Assembly: GCA_910589415.1 (NCBI GenBank)
Contig: OU342632.1
Location: 38,391,637 to 38,455,636, forward strand
DNA: 64,000 nt
Direction of reading: 5' to 3'
DNA from: Malachius bipustulatus
Lineage: Eukaryota; Arthropoda; Insecta; Coleoptera; Melyridae
A program made the position numbers and the translations under genes. Every line of letters starts with the position of its first letter. The stretch's first letter is position 1. A model generated the notes under the pieces. That model saw only the letters and a list, made by a program, of their open reading frames with translations. It did no database searches and was not told the origin of the DNA. Below are positions 25,112-38,092 of the stretch, piece after piece.

Positions 25112-25575
25112 AAAGCACGGACGGCCGTTTCGGTCTCATTAGACCTCGTCAGCGTACTATATTGGAGAGTCCGGAAGGATATGAACCACTGCATGAATCG
25201 AAAACCCTATATGGAATCTCATTCAGCCGGTTACCAGTGGCCTCGAGACAGAGCGACATCTATCAAGAGAAACAACAGGCTCCCAGCCAGACAAAACTCC
25301 AGTGTATATTATGGGTTGCAGATACTCCAGGGGCTACGAGACTGACATCAGAAATGCATATTAAAAAGCCGAAGTATACTCAAAAGTCACAACAAACCGT
25401 AGGTAGGTAGGTCTTAATGAGTATAAAGCAAATCAATAGCCTGTCGTATTGGAGTCGGGTTTTAACCCATCGTCCTGACAGTTGTCAAGTCTGGAGCGCC
25501 CGAAAACCCAAATAAAGAGTTTATCGACTCAGGCAGCAACCCACATCCAACCAGACTACCATTTTTTTTTTAATA
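24940..25575. mobile_element. Retroelement with 173-bp identical terminal direct repeats and 12-bp target duplication
   Basis: The segment 24939-25111 is repeated without visible difference at 25389-25561, exactly 450 bp downstream. The whole unit ends in a T10 run and TTAATA at 25562-25575. It is flanked by the 12-mer TAGAGTATAGGA at 24928-24939 and 25576-25587. The GC-richer middle (about 25112-25388) includes CGGTCTCATTAGACC, and its 82-codon plus-strand frame has no recognisable domain. Terminal direct repeats suggest a miniature LTR element (TRIM). The long target duplication and homopolymer end instead suggest LINE-style insertion of a partly dimeric SINE. The repeats do not start TG and end CA as LTRs normally do. 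Confidence 0.75.
25389..25561. repeat. Terminal direct repeat, copy 2
   Basis: The second copy of the 173-bp repeat, followed at once by T10. Identity with copy 1 implies recent duplication or replication through a template-switching step. Confidence 0.9.
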
Positions 25576-25587
25576 TAGAGTATAGGA

Positions 25588-28500
25588 GCCTGTCCACTCG
25601 ACCGTAGTCGCCTTTGAAAATGTATGCCATAAGCACTTCCGTAAGTATACCGTTTTCCGTTATGATTTTTATTAGAAATATTAACATAAAATAAAAAAGT
25701 GTGCTTTTAACAATGATACTTCCAGAAGTTATTTTTGGTATTACTGGTCACTGTTAAATACAGTTTTATACCTGTATTCATATTCGAGGAATTGTCTCAC
25801 CAAATACCATTCCAGCTAAGGTTTTTAGCCAGATATTTTTTATGCAATTATTGTTTTTTATACATACTTTCAGGTAGGCAATTTTACTCAATCTGCAGAA
25901 ACAATCACAAGCGTGAGGCGAGTGATTTTTTCAACAGTTGTAGTGAAATTTTTAATGCAAGCGAGTATTCGAGACCAACTGGATAAAAATATCCAGTTAA
26001 TCTAGGCTCTAATAATGCTACTACCTCCGATAATATTTCTGAAATTAAGTATATTCACAAACGTGCGTGGAGTCATACACATGCAGGATTAAAAATAATA
26101 CTATCAAGGACGGGAGGCGTGGAAGCGTGCAAGGCGTTCAGCATATAAAATTAAGCAAAAATATATTGAGGTAATCCACAAAAGGTTAAATAAAAAAAAA
26201 ATGCGTCTAATATTTCAAAAGACAGTGAAAGGTGAAAGCGCAGCAGCTCTGAGGAAATAGGTGAAGGCATATGTGACACATTTCAGATAACAAGTGCGGC
26301 TAAAATCTGGGTTCATTATTCACCCTTCCCCCTCGTTATAAGTAATAGGTTGAGGGAAGAGTAACTTTGAAATCCTAAATAAAAACACTACTTACTTTCT
26401 AATGTCGACTCGAATTTTAAGCCTAAAGGTACGTATAAATCGAGGTATAAATATTTTCCTCAATTCATGGACCTTTTTAATTTAATCTCAGTGGGACAAA
26501 TGGAACGAAATTAATTTCGTTGTGAAACGAAAAAATATCATTTTTTGCTAAAAAAAATACAAATTTTTCATAAGAAATAAAGGTTCCAATTTAGGATTTA
26601 AAGTTACCTCTCGCCCAACCTATAATAAGGGGGAAGTTCTCACTCCCCCCGGGATTGGTGGGAAAATTTCAAGTTAACAAAAAAAAAATGATTTGGCATA
26701 AGGCACAATTTATAAAAATATTACAAATTTACATTATTACAAATTTCACATCAATATTATTTAAAAAATTAAATTTACTGCGATAAATAAAAAAAAAACG
26801 ACGAAAAAAAGAGGAAAACACATCAAAGATTTAAAATGTGAATATTCCTGGGAAGGATTCTTAGCGACCAATCAGGGTCAGCATTGACCAAGACCTGCTT
26901 CGATGGTTTTTCTGGTGTTTTTCATTTCATCCAGATCGCGTGCTATCCGATCGCGTGTCGTTAATGGCTCTAAACTACCGCCAGGGATCGAGGAGGAATT
27001 ACAACGCCACTCCTGCAGGGAAGCCCAACTTCTATTACTTCAGCCCATCAATTGCAAATAGAATTATTCATCAGCTCCGACACTCAATTTAGAAATACAA
27101 CAATGAAAAATTGCGCTCAAACGTGAATAATTAGGGAGGTAAAATGAAGCTGGTGACGAGATAAAACTTAAATTATTTCTATTAGGTAACCGCGCGGGGA
27201 TGAATTCTCATACAAAAAAAAAGGATTTGTTGTTGGCCTTCTCAGCATATTTTTTTGTGTGTCCAATAAATATAAATCATGAAAATAACTTCACGCTGAA
27301 GTTAAAAAAAATATATCAGCGCTCTTTCTATAATTATTATACATTAGAGAGGAAGAATTTTTTTTCAATAGGTAATTTCCATCACTAGTTCTTATAAAAA
27401 AGCGCACATGAAAAAATTTATTTAGTTACAGTAAACTCGGTCCAAATGTCATTCCGGCTGTGGAAAACATCGAAATTTGATTTTCACATCACCCTTCTAA
27501 AGTGAAACCTCTCTAGAGTCTAGAGGAATTTACTTTTCTACTCCTGCATTTTATTTGATGGAAAAGAAATTTAAGGAACCGACACTTTTTCCCTCTATTT
27601 TCAACAGAAGAGATTATTCATTACAAGATATTTTGATTCAGGTTTAACAGTAATCTTAATTGTCTATTATACAGGGTGTTCCAATATTTGAAAGCAGAAC
27701 TTCACAAGCCTTCACAAGCCGACCTTCACAAGCCAACAATTATTATGTCCATAACCCCAGAAATTATCCTTTTATTTTGAAAACTTTTTTGTATAACTCG
27801 TAAAGTGGATAAACCCAGAATGATAATCGACAGTGCTGCCATTTTGAAAGCATTCATCGATTCACCTTTTTGTAAAATTTTTGTAAACGAATTTTCAGAT
27901 TTCTGTCATGCGTAGTTTCCCATATAGGGCTAACGCCGTGAATCGTGAGACAACCGGTACTTGATTCCGCAATAATAATTAGTTTTTTTTTTTTTTAAAC
28001 AGGTACCTACTTATTTCACTTTTTTCAAGATTCCCATATTTTCTCTTCTGAAAATGAGAAGCGTGAGTATATTTTTTTCTCGAGGTCTCATTAAAATAAA
28101 AATCCCTAAAAAGAATTCCTGCCGTGACTCGGGAAATCCCGAAATTTCAAACCGATTTATTGACTCGGCAGACCAGACGACTAGGGTGTAATTACCAATT
28201 TTATCAAGCACGGCTTCCATCACTGATCATTAAAAATAAAACCTTGAAAGTTGAAGATAAAAAAATAATTAATGCAGAAACTTTGCGTTTATCTAGAATA
28301 AAGCGGTGCCTAACCGACATCACTGATTAACTATCACTGATTCTAATCTTCTGAAGATGTTCGTATAACGACTGCACAGGAAATAATTTTAGTAAATGAA
28401 CTCGTCCTGCACACCCGCAACGTAGGAAAAGCGGCCAGGTTCGCGATTTACTGTAAATTAAATTTTCGTCTTTCTCGTGCGAAGAAGTCTGTTGAGTGTC

Positions 28501-29868
28501 CGTCAGCCGACCTGCTGGTGTTAGCGCACGAAGAACAGAATAGAGGTTAGAGGTTACGCTGCAGCAAACTTAATTAATACGACGGTAGTGATTTTATCGC
28601 TGAGAATTTCAGGTTTTATAATCTAAAATCTCAAAATTGATAATACTAAATCATGTTATTAAGTCACCATTATGTTTAACGTCGTATAATTGATTTTCAT
28701 TCATGATACTCCTTTTATATTGTCTGATGAAAAGTTAGCTTAGTTGCGCTGTTTTATACAGATGTATGCTTAATATTACAAAAGAATTTGAAGACAGATT
28801 CTTTGATCTGTGAATGAAAATGAAAAAAATATTTATTTTCTAATTTATTCGAAGATATCTAGCCAATTTTGAACATTTGAACCGTTCCAGATATCGAATT
28901 CAGTTTTTATACTCGTATATGTCTTATAAAATTGATATTATAGCTACTTTTTTAATTTATGCGAGAGCTTTTTGCTCCCAATGTCCTACGACACTGAGTA
29001 ATTTGACATTTTGGGGTGCATTTTAAACCGCCAATATTTTCTACACATAAAATTACTTTTGGCAATAGTTTCTAAACGTAAACCGATTTCGAGAAAAATT
29101 GCCATTTAGGTACGATAAAAAATTCGCTTTCCATGTTTCAACACATGTGTCGGAAAAAAGGGAAAAAAAACTTCGCGCAACCCTAAAATCTCAATAGCAC
29201 ATGAAAAAAAATTAGTGAGCCTTAAAAGCATTTGAAAATTTAATAAGCAGCTAATATTAATGAAATTATGTATACAAAAAAAATATGCACAAAAGCTGAA
29301 TAATTTTCCGAGATACCTTCAAAAAACTTGAAAAATCTTTTTTGACCCCTCTGTATCTAAAAGACGGTTCATTTCTGATTTCTGAATACACGTTAATGGG
29401 AAGTTTTTTGTTTAATTTTGAGCAAATAATCTGTTTTCAATTTTTTTTATGCATGTCACAATTAACACTTAAATAAAAAAGTAGTTGATATGTGTAAATA
29501 GGTTGGTTACATTCTTGTAAACTCAATTTTTAAGAGTCCCTTCAACCCCTTCAACCATAGTAGCCCTGTCAATACGTACCTAATACCTACTTTTAACTTA
29601 GGAAAAAAATCCGTTGTCCATATCTTTCTTATTCTACCCGTTACACAGGAGGTCACAAGTAGTACCTAGCAACCAGATACGAGGTACGCATCAGTCCGCC
29701 ATTTTGAATTTCATGACAATATGACAACAAAAAAGGTCAACAACGGAATTTTTCTTATTTCAGATCGATTTTTTGGATATAATGGACTGGACTATAGGAA
29801 AATATAGTTTGGTTTAAATAAAATACCGCAATGTCGGTTAGAAATGTTTACTAAAAACGGTCATTATT
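25588..29868. other. Gene-free stretch with a repeat terminus
   Basis: AT-rich with no recognisable exon. At about 27670 the word TACAGGGTGTTCC resembles the ends of the TA-flanked elements nearby, but no matching opposite end was seen. The decamer TTCACAAGCC occurs three times at 27701-27734. A GC-richer patch at 28480-28570 has no visible coding structure. Confidence 0.45.
27701..27734. repeat. Short tandem repeat, TTCACAAGCC x3
   Basis: Two adjacent copies and a third after a 4-bp spacer (GACC). It lies just inside a TACAGGGTGTTCC element-like end. Confidence 0.8.
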
Positions 29869-30430
29869 TACATCTGCGGCTCCTACAGTTTCACTATGGA
29901 ACTTATATAGGGGTGGAAAACATACCTATAGTAACACCAGGAAGGTATTCATTTGCTGGGCAAATGAAAGGGAAAGCCACAAAACGGTGTAAAAAATGGT
30001 TTTGAGAGTGCGGAGGGAGTGCGGTCCTGACAAGAGGCACCGATTAGATGCCGCGATCCCGGATAAAACCACTTCACCATAATTGCCAAGCATTCTATTC
30101 TGTGTTAGAGGTTCACAGAGGCGGACTGAGCGATATATCCGCTTTCATTACGTGTTCAGTCCGCACAGGGATTGATGCAATGATTTTCGGATTATAAATT
30201 CAAAATAAATGCAAAATTCGAAATAAAAATCGTGGTACTGTTATTTTCGAAGATTTTCCTTGCCCTGAAAGTGAAAAAAAAATAGAAATTCGACCGTAGT
30301 GCCAAAGAGGCCTTAGTTGTGACCTTAATATTAGTTTGCCATGGCTGTTTTTACTTTCTTACCCACCCAGCACCCCTATTTCGCTCCTCGGTCCCGAAAA
30401 AATTGATGAAACTTAGGAGCCGCGGATGTA
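29869..30430. mobile_element. ITR element family member, copy A
   Basis: About 560 bp starting TACATCTGCGGCTCCTACAG and ending in the near complement of that word (CCGCGGATGTA), so it has terminal inverted repeats of about 25 bp. It matches copy B (40263-40811) in the same orientation over nearly its whole length. The 3' 200 bp are especially well kept, including GCCAAAGAGGCCTTAGTTGT and ACCCACCCAGCACCCCTATT. It has no coding capacity. The class is unknown; the flanks of this copy show no clear target duplication. Confidence 0.8.
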
Positions 30431-32438
30431 AACAATTAACCTAAAAACAAATCAAGAATCTCTTGTTCTCAATTACTTCAATGAACTGAAAAAGAAAAAT
30501 AACTCCGAAAAATTGTTCAATGAGTGACATGCATTTAAAATGATTGATGTTTTCTATTTCGCATTGCTCAAGTAGGTATACTATAAAATTAAACTGAATA
30601 TGTCATTAAAGATATCCGGTGCCGAGGAGTTCTCTTGAATAAACGATAATAAAACTGACAGCGTCTAAAAGCTTCCGAAACAAGCGTAATAAAACAATGA
30701 TGAAAATGCGGTCTATTGGTCAATAGAATTAAATGTTAAGCGAGTGAAATTTCACAAATGATCAATCATCAAGGCCAGCCATGGTCAATTTCACCTGACC
30801 ATGGCCGACCCGATTCTCCAGTTTTACCCTAATTTGTCGCTCGCATGTGCTCCTGTTTTATTCACGTAACGTTCAACTATCAAAACAAAGGGTCCATAAT
30901 ATCCATCATAACCTGAATATCCCTGCTTTTTCCGAGCATATAACGAACGTGAAGTTAGCTGAATGTAACAAGCGAACAAATAAAGTATATATATGTATGT
31001 GTATTGTGTATGTTGGATATGTACGCTGGAAATATGTCGAGGAGAATGTTTGCCCAATATCTCGTTTTTTTTATGTAATGGTTTATCATAAATTATGATA
31101 CCTACCTACTTTATTTGACAGATTTTTCGTACGACGTTTTTTTTTTAATTAAAATGACTTGCACTGGAAAACTATTTTATTTCCATATATAAAATAAGTG
31201 ATGTGAATATCAACTGCTTTACTAAAATCGATTTTCAGAAAAAAATTGATAAAAATGCATGTAGTTACAAGGACGGAATGAAAGTATCTTCCGCGGTCTT
31301 ATAAGGGCTTTCAGCTTTCTCTAAGAGAGAGTTGATATTGATAATAAGATATTATTCTGAAATATTATTTAGATATAAGAAAATTATAAATTGGGGTTTA
31401 ATTTCAAATCAATCGTGCAATAAAATGTTATTTAAAATAAAATGTTATTTAACTATCAGGAACGTTAATTGAGCTACACATCCGGAATCCGATTGCAAAT
31501 TGGGCTGAAATTTCCGCGCGAAGCGACATTTCATAGCATTACACTACAGAAATTCGCATTGTGAATAGAGCAACTACCTAAATGCAGTTCCAAAGGATAA
31601 TTTTCTGTTAGCATTGTTTCTCGTAATGTTTGGGTATTTGTAAATTCCTGCAACATTTGAAATTTTTCTTGCCAATGATTTTTGTTGAAACGTTCAAATG
31701 TAAATAATAAAAATTTTAGGAAAGTCTACGCATTCGACATATACTTGGTCCAGTATTTGATCATTGCGCATGTCCACATCGAGTTCATAAAGCGCATGTG
31801 TCAAATATTCACTTCGTAATCGGATTCCGAATTCTGCCGAAATTCAATTGGTTGTAAATATAACTTAAAAGGCTATAAAGGCTATAATGTAATATTATGT
31901 ATATCAATAATTTCGGACAATAATGTGCGTTGTCGCTGGGTGTGTCGCCCTTCTCCAAACAACTGTCCTTATCGTGCTTGATACTCAAATATAAGTATCC
32001 TCCGATACTTCTTTACTTATTTCTTCATAATCCTCATGCATACTTCTCAAGTTCAGAATTGTATTATAATAAATTATTGAAATTGAATCAGGAAATTTTT
32101 TGATGGTTTTCCTAGTTAGCAAACTTCCAAGAGGAAACAGTTGAATAAGTGATGTGCATGAAGCTCCGTATAACATAATCATGGCTATATAATTTTCTTG
32201 TAGGCTCAACACCAGATAATTACAGCGGACACGTTCTGATGATTAAAAAATAATCAGGCCATGATTATTTTCTAGCTTAGTATGAAGAAAAAAAATAACA
32301 AATATAGGTATAGAAATAACAAATGGAAAAAACAAAAAGCTTTCTTCATAAACGTGATTCATAAACTTTGGTTTTGAACTTGACTGATGACATTTGTTAC
32401 AGATCAAAGATACTGGAGATAAATACTATACTATTATT
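30431..32438. other. Non-coding stretch
   Basis: No gene seen. A 17-bp inverted match (around GGAATCCGATTGCAAA at about 31483 and its complement near 31820) may be the trace of an old inverted-repeat element but is too short to call. A small tandem duplication of AAATAAAATGTTATTTAA lies at about 31420-31452. Confidence 0.4.
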
Positions 32439-32677
32439 CATGTAAAACTGCCGCTTTTCCGTACCATAAATTTAATTAGTTTATTAATTTTACTGAAAAG
32501 AAAATGCCAGTTTTTATGTAAGGAAGCGAAAATAAGGATATGTAAGGAAGCGAAAATAAGGATATAGAAGGAATATCCTACTATCTATATTATATAGAAC
32601 AAAATGTTTTATGCCATTTATTAGTTTTAGCATGTTTTAGAGCATGGATCCTTTGGCAAAAGCGGCAGTTTTACGTG
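32439..32677. mobile_element. 239-bp MITE with 20+-bp inverted repeats
   Basis: It starts CATGTAAAACTGCCGCTTTT and ends in the complement of CACGTAAAACTGCCGCTTTT. The flanks ACTATTATT (32430-32438) and ATTATTATT (32678-32686) agree at eight of nine positions, suggesting a 9-bp target duplication such as MULE or P-like elements make. This AT-rich word is weak evidence. It has no coding capacity and contains an internal 24-bp tandem duplication. Confidence 0.65.
32517..32564. repeat. 24-bp tandem duplication inside the MITE
   Basis: Two head-to-tail copies of a 24-bp unit beginning TGTAAGGAAGCG and ending AATAAGGATA, with no visible mismatch. Confidence 0.9.
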
Positions 32678-32686
32678 ATTATTATT

Positions 32687-34380
32687 ATAGCAATATTTTC
32701 CCTTAAAAGATAATATTTTTTAGTTGAAAAAGTAACAAACAAAAAAATATTCCAGGTAATTTTGCCAGAGTTTCAGGACTAACCTATTGATTTTCATGTT
32801 AAGCTATGAAGTCTAACTCTATTGTTAATTTGCATCAGTAAAGCGATGCGAGACGGCTCCAGCAAAAGGTCAACACAAAAAGTTTTCATTTTTAGTCCTA
32901 AACTCTAGAACATTTTACTCAATATTTACTTGAATTTTTCATATAAATAGGAAGCTTTTTCATACCATCTCCGCAGGGAATTGAGTAAAACATTTCTATA
33001 AAAACATAAAAGTGTAAATATTTTTTTAACACTTTCAATCAAACACATTACTTGATCAAAAACACTTCTTATAAAAATGGAAATATTAAATAAATCAATA
33101 ATTTTAAATGCTTTACAACAAGCTGTATTTGCAATAATTCGTCTGATGAAATCGTTCTTTTCATTCTGACTAAATGAGTATTCGAGTATTTTTGTGCTTT
33201 ATTCTTTGATGTGAAAAGAATCGAATTAGTCGCTTTAAAGAGCACACATAATTTCAAAGCAACGATTAGCCCCATCATGCAATTCCATTGATGTAGAAAC
33301 TAAACTACCCTTACAAAGCCCGGATAACAAAGAAAAGCGGATAGTTAATTCTTCTCCATTGATAATGAAATCAATGCAAATTGCTGCAGTTACGACCCTA
33401 TCTGACTGCTCAATATCCCGATGCTTTTTTACGGCGGCTTCCGACGCTTATCCAACCTATTACGGTCTCCTATAACCTCAAACATAAATCCGCGGAGCCG
33501 ATAAAATGTAAACCAGATTTACAACGAGTTCAAGCAGCAAATATGTCTTCCATACTGTAATATCTACTGTCGTCTGACATTACACTGCTTAAGTTAAAAG
33601 ACTAACTTATTGGGATTTGGTAAGGAAAATTCATTGAGCTGCTGCATGTATATATATACGCGCTTCCTCTGAATTCCCCATATGATCTATGGAAGCTCTT
33701 AAATCTCTTGAACTGGATATACGTCCAGAATGTTTGAAGAAATTTCACATAATTGTAAATTATTGCACTGCATCGGCGTAACATTTTCATTTTTAGTATT
33801 CCGTCTTCATATTATACGAGTAGCATACCCTGGAGAAAAGCTGTACCGTAGTTTCCCCAGACACATCGACTCTAAACATACCCTATAGATATATCACATT
33901 ATTTAATAATATGCAATTTTCTAGTCAATTCATTTCTTGAATATGGCAGATGTGTTCCGTTATTCGAGCCGTTTTAGATATATCCAATCGTAGATTGAAA
34001 TATGGAATTACACGGCATAAATTCTTCAATTTTCTATTTTGACAGTATTCCGTAGTTTTCGGAATTCCTCTTACCCTCTTAATAGTGCCTCTTAAGATTT
34101 TTGGAAAAAGAACTTCTTCAATTATATGCCCCAAAGACATTTTATTTTAGCCTAAGAACTAAAGTTTCTGGACAGATCAAGAAAATCATCAGTTTATAAG
34201 TTTACCGATTGTTATCTAAGAATTCTTCAAAATACGCAAATTCAGCGACTAACCACATTCCACACATCATTGAATACTTTAATAACGAGAAATGTCACTT
34301 TTGAAGAAGTGAGAATCTTCGAAAGACTGTGACAGAAACAATACATCCTCTTCGAGTAGATATTTTCCAGCTTCTGCTGG
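32687..34380. other. Non-coding stretch
   Basis: No gene or element recognised. The final 130 bp may include degraded upstream sequence of the transposase fragment that follows, but I could not align it. Confidence 0.4.
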
Positions 34381-34387
34381 ACGATAT

Positions 34388-34572
34388 GGACCTCAACACG
34401 TTTTCTTTCAGCACGATAGCGCTAGTTGCCACACTGAAGTAGAAACTGTAAATCAACGGCACGAATAATCTCTCCGCATTGAAACTTCCCGAGATGCTAA
34501 CTTTGATTGGCCAGACAGACCGTGCAATTTAACACCATTTCCTACCTACTTTTCATTCAAGGGTTTTTTGAA
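34388..34572 (+). pseudogene. Mariner-like transposase fragment, degenerate
   Basis: Frame pieces read GPQHVFFQHDSASCHTEVET, with the second catalytic Asp in the QHD context, followed by a stop. Further on comes SRDANFDWPDRPCNLTPF, which corresponds to the family's D-NWP-RSCDLTPLDF block. The D of CDLT reads as N and the region of the third catalytic Asp is shifted. This is the core of a Tc1/mariner-superfamily DDE transposase (the group with an N-terminal DUF4817-type helix-turn-helix). It is a different lineage from the intact enzyme at 49114-50193, whose equivalent block reads WPARSPDLNPLDF. No inverted repeats were found around it. Confidence 0.75.
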
Positions 34573-34619
34573 GGTCAAGTGGACGAAAATACATTTCAGA
34601 TAATAAAATTGATGAATTA

Positions 34620-37600
34620 ATTAATTATGAACAACAACTAATTACCTACTTCTGAAAATTTTTTTCTTAAAATAAAATTGGTGGAGCAAAACTTATTTAA
34701 TACAACGATGTTGCATATCCATCGTAGATAATTACCTAAACCTAAGATTAATAAAACTTTGCTGACACTATAGAAATAAAAGGTTTCCATAAAACAATAT
34801 TTTTCATGCATCCAAGATCACTGATCCAAGCAGAATTAATCTGGAGTGTTATAACTACGCTTTTCCCCCGGTTATTTCATATTTTTTTTCACTCCTCGAA
34901 CGCTCATGAGTAGCGAAAAGTAACGCATAATCGCTTATCCAGTAGGCAATTCGGGTGCGTGTATTTGTGCTAAAGAAAGAGGAGCCCATTTCCCGACTGA
35001 ATCCTCGGGGCATTTCCGGAAATCACGCACAGAATCCCATTCTTGTCTGCGTGTTGGAATCGTTGTTCTATATAAGGGCCCACGTTCGTTAGGATTTAAA
35101 TGGAGCCGCATCGTCGGCGGCACAACGCTTATGCATAATGTATTATCAATTTCCCTCCTGGACGATGGATTTCCAATCATATTGTAAACATCTACCACCA
35201 ATATTCAAGATTTTCATATTTCAAAAGGCTAATTTAAATCATTTACGACGAACCTATACATGTCATTACCATAAATGAATAAAATACCTTCCTCCACCGA
35301 TATTATGCATGGAAGTCCCGAGCCAGATATTTATATCCTGCGGGAGCGACGGAGTTATACTCGGATGCACTGTATTTACCTTTCGGAATAAGAGAATAAA
35401 ACAGAATCAAAAAGGAACGTGAGAAGCTAAGACGATTTCTCGATTCCTCTAAAGTGACAAATAGTGGAAATCTCTCCAGTTCTTCACGGCCACGCCATAT
35501 GTGTCGCCTCCTGGAATTCCGGCAAACTGAAATTTTCAGCAGAATCGCCCCGAAGACAGGCAGCGAAGCGCAGTTTTCCGAGCCGAACCAGCCGGCGTCA
35601 ACTGCCTTTTTCTTGTTCCTTGTTCAAGTTTTATGACCTTGCTGCGCGACATATATTTCTAATACGAGACACGTGTGACACGTGCGCTGTAGAATCCTCA
35701 GTTTACAATCATTCTCAATATCCTCTTTTTATTACCACCATCTCTCCTAGATCTCGCGACATTTTTATCAAGAATATGTAAAAGAATTGAAGTAGGTGCT
35801 TCATATAACGTGATCATATTCATGTTGCCATTGCTACCTATATTACCTTTCTATCTGGCAGTCAAGAATAATTGAAGTGTTCCATGTAAGATGACGACGA
35901 TCAATAATTTATTATTTTCTCTCAAGGCTGATATAGAATGATAATATGGAGAAGTCTCTAACTGTTGAATTCAAACGCCTTTCTAAAGATTGTCTGGTAA
36001 AATGGTCGAGTCGGTCATAAATTCAAATCATCAATTCACGTTGTTTAGTTCGCTTGCAGAAATAGAGGGCAACCTCAAATATGCCAGTTGTTTGGATCGT
36101 CGATCATTTTGTTTATCTTGGCTCACTGATTGAGAGCACAGGAGGTTGTAAAATGGAAATATGTCGCTGCACGGGAATATCCCAATGTGCTATGACGTGA
36201 CTTACTCGCATGGAGAGAAAAGGCAATATTTCACGAGCATGTTAAACTGTAAACTAATGCTCGTTCACGTTCTTGCTTTCTCTATTGGCATTGCCTTATA
36301 TGTGCAAAACGCAGACAGTGTCGTCACGGAACCTCTATGCTAGAGGCTTTTGCATTGATGTGGTATAGTAAAGAGGCTTACGGCAGACAGATGAGTTCTA
36401 CATGAACAGTTCATCGTACACTAATGGTTCCATTAAGAATTTTGAATTACACGAAGAGTTTCTATAGGTAGTCTGAATATTTATTTTAAATATTTCTTGT
36501 CGATATCTTGATGTGATTGAGACGTAAACAGCCAATAGTAGACAGAATCTTAAAGGACGGGATCCAAGCTGTCGATCCCCTGGACCATGCTCTAACCAAG
36601 TTAGGGAGTTTATTTATAGTAGCTCACACAATGCAATCAAAGAGGAGATTGGGAGAGCGTTGGAGTTTGAACTCTTTCTAAGCAATCACCAAATCTGTCT
36701 TGGAACTTAATTAGGGATGCTCCATTTTGTAAGTTAGGGAATACGGATATTGTTCGGTAACGATTATGATTTCTTTCTTGGTCAAATCACTCAAGCTACG
36801 TGAGAAATGACCCATGTTTAAAAAAGTATTATTGTATCTCATTATGATTAATCTCACTATAGTTTTTATTGGAAATAAAGCCCTATAGAACTTGTAGATG
36901 TAGGTAATTTTTAACCAATAAAAAAAACCCGAATGAATGGAAACGGTGTTACGGGATTTATCAAATCAATTCCATGGTTAGTCAAAGGCTGCCTCTGCAC
37001 GGTAATAATACTAAAATAACGACCTGTTTCAAAGTTGCATTACTAGTGGTAACATTAGGCTAACGCAAAACCCATTTTCCGCTCACTTTGCCTTGTAAAA
37101 ACCAGAAATTGGCCGGCCTTCTGGTTGATGGAGGATCATCATTTAATTACTTTAATAAATGCAGATAAAGCAGAATGTTATAGCCAGGGCCGGAACTTCA
37201 TTATTCGCCCGTTCATAGGTTAGCGAATGCGATTATCATCACCTCAGAGCTTAGCGCTCGACGCCGTTTTTAACTGGGAAATTTACTAGGCCCCGAAACT
37301 CCCTTTATAAAGAAATTCACTTGCGGTTGCCGCTTTAACGACATTATTATTCCCCTTTATTGAAAATTTCCCGACTTCCTTTATTACTTAATAAAATATC
37401 CTATTTGCAGGCACTGCGTATATCTCCCCGAACATAATCTCAAACGCGTCTCCAACGAAATCAGAATGTTATGATTGTAAATTAAATGCCCGTTTTTTTT
37501 TAACAGCTTGGAACGTCATTCATTACATCACACATTTTATGAAAGGGATTTTTAAATTACAGCTACATTATCTAAAATTGTACAGCCATATTATATTAAT

Positions 37601-37946
37601 TCGGTAAAACCGGAGATGTTTGTTTAGCACGCCCACGTGTGAGTCGTGCCACTCTTTCACTTCAACAAGTAAATAAATCACATATATGGGTCGTGAAATA
37701 TATTAGTTTTATTACTTTTCATTTAGGTAGATTTGTGAGTACCTACCACCAGTTTAATGGAGAACTCCTTAGGAATATTATAGAAAAAAAAATCATCGAG
37801 ATCGGTATTATACCGTTCTATAGACACTTATATAAAAAAAAGAGATTTATGCAAAAAAAAAGTTTGTACATGAATGGAAATAGAGGAAAAAATAGTCACA
37901 AAAAGATTGGTTACCCGCTAAACTAACTGTGTTATTGTGTTTTCTA
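34620..37946. other. Non-coding stretch
   Basis: No exon recognised. GC-richer patches occur at about 34940-35200, 35450-35640 and 37100-37450; their open frames show no family motif. CAGGGCCGG at about 37185 resembles a hAT-type terminus, but no partner end was found. Confidence 0.4.
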
Positions 37947-38092
37947 TTATCGAAGCTTTTTTTTAGCTGGTCCTGTTTTGCTCAATTTTTCCATGACAGC
38001 ATCAGCATTTTCTGACATATTTGCTATGTTCCCTTTTCTATTTCTGTTAATAGTATTTATACATGAGTTAGTTTCTTTTTTTCCTGGACCTT
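37947..38092 (-). CDS. Possible terminal exon of an unknown gene
   Basis: On the minus strand a pyrimidine-rich tract ending GTTTGTTGACAG (acceptor before 38092) leads into a frame of two leftover bases plus 47 codons and a stop (37949-37947). The product is polar and lysine-rich: GPGKKETNSCINTINRN, then MSENADAVMEKLSKTGPAKK near the end. Composition and the clean acceptor look coding-like in otherwise AT-rich DNA. I do not recognise the family, see no polyadenylation signal close downstream, and found no partner exon. It could be chance, part of a repeat, or the last exon of a gene extending rightward. Confidence 0.25.

Noticed and set aside
24939..25561. Ordinary LTR retrotransposon remnant
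   Set aside because: The repeats do not begin TG and end CA, the flanking duplication is 12 bp, and no primer-binding site or polypurine tract was seen.
31470..31840. Inverted-repeat element
   Set aside because: Only a 17-bp core around GGAATCCGATT matches; the neighbouring sequence does not pair.
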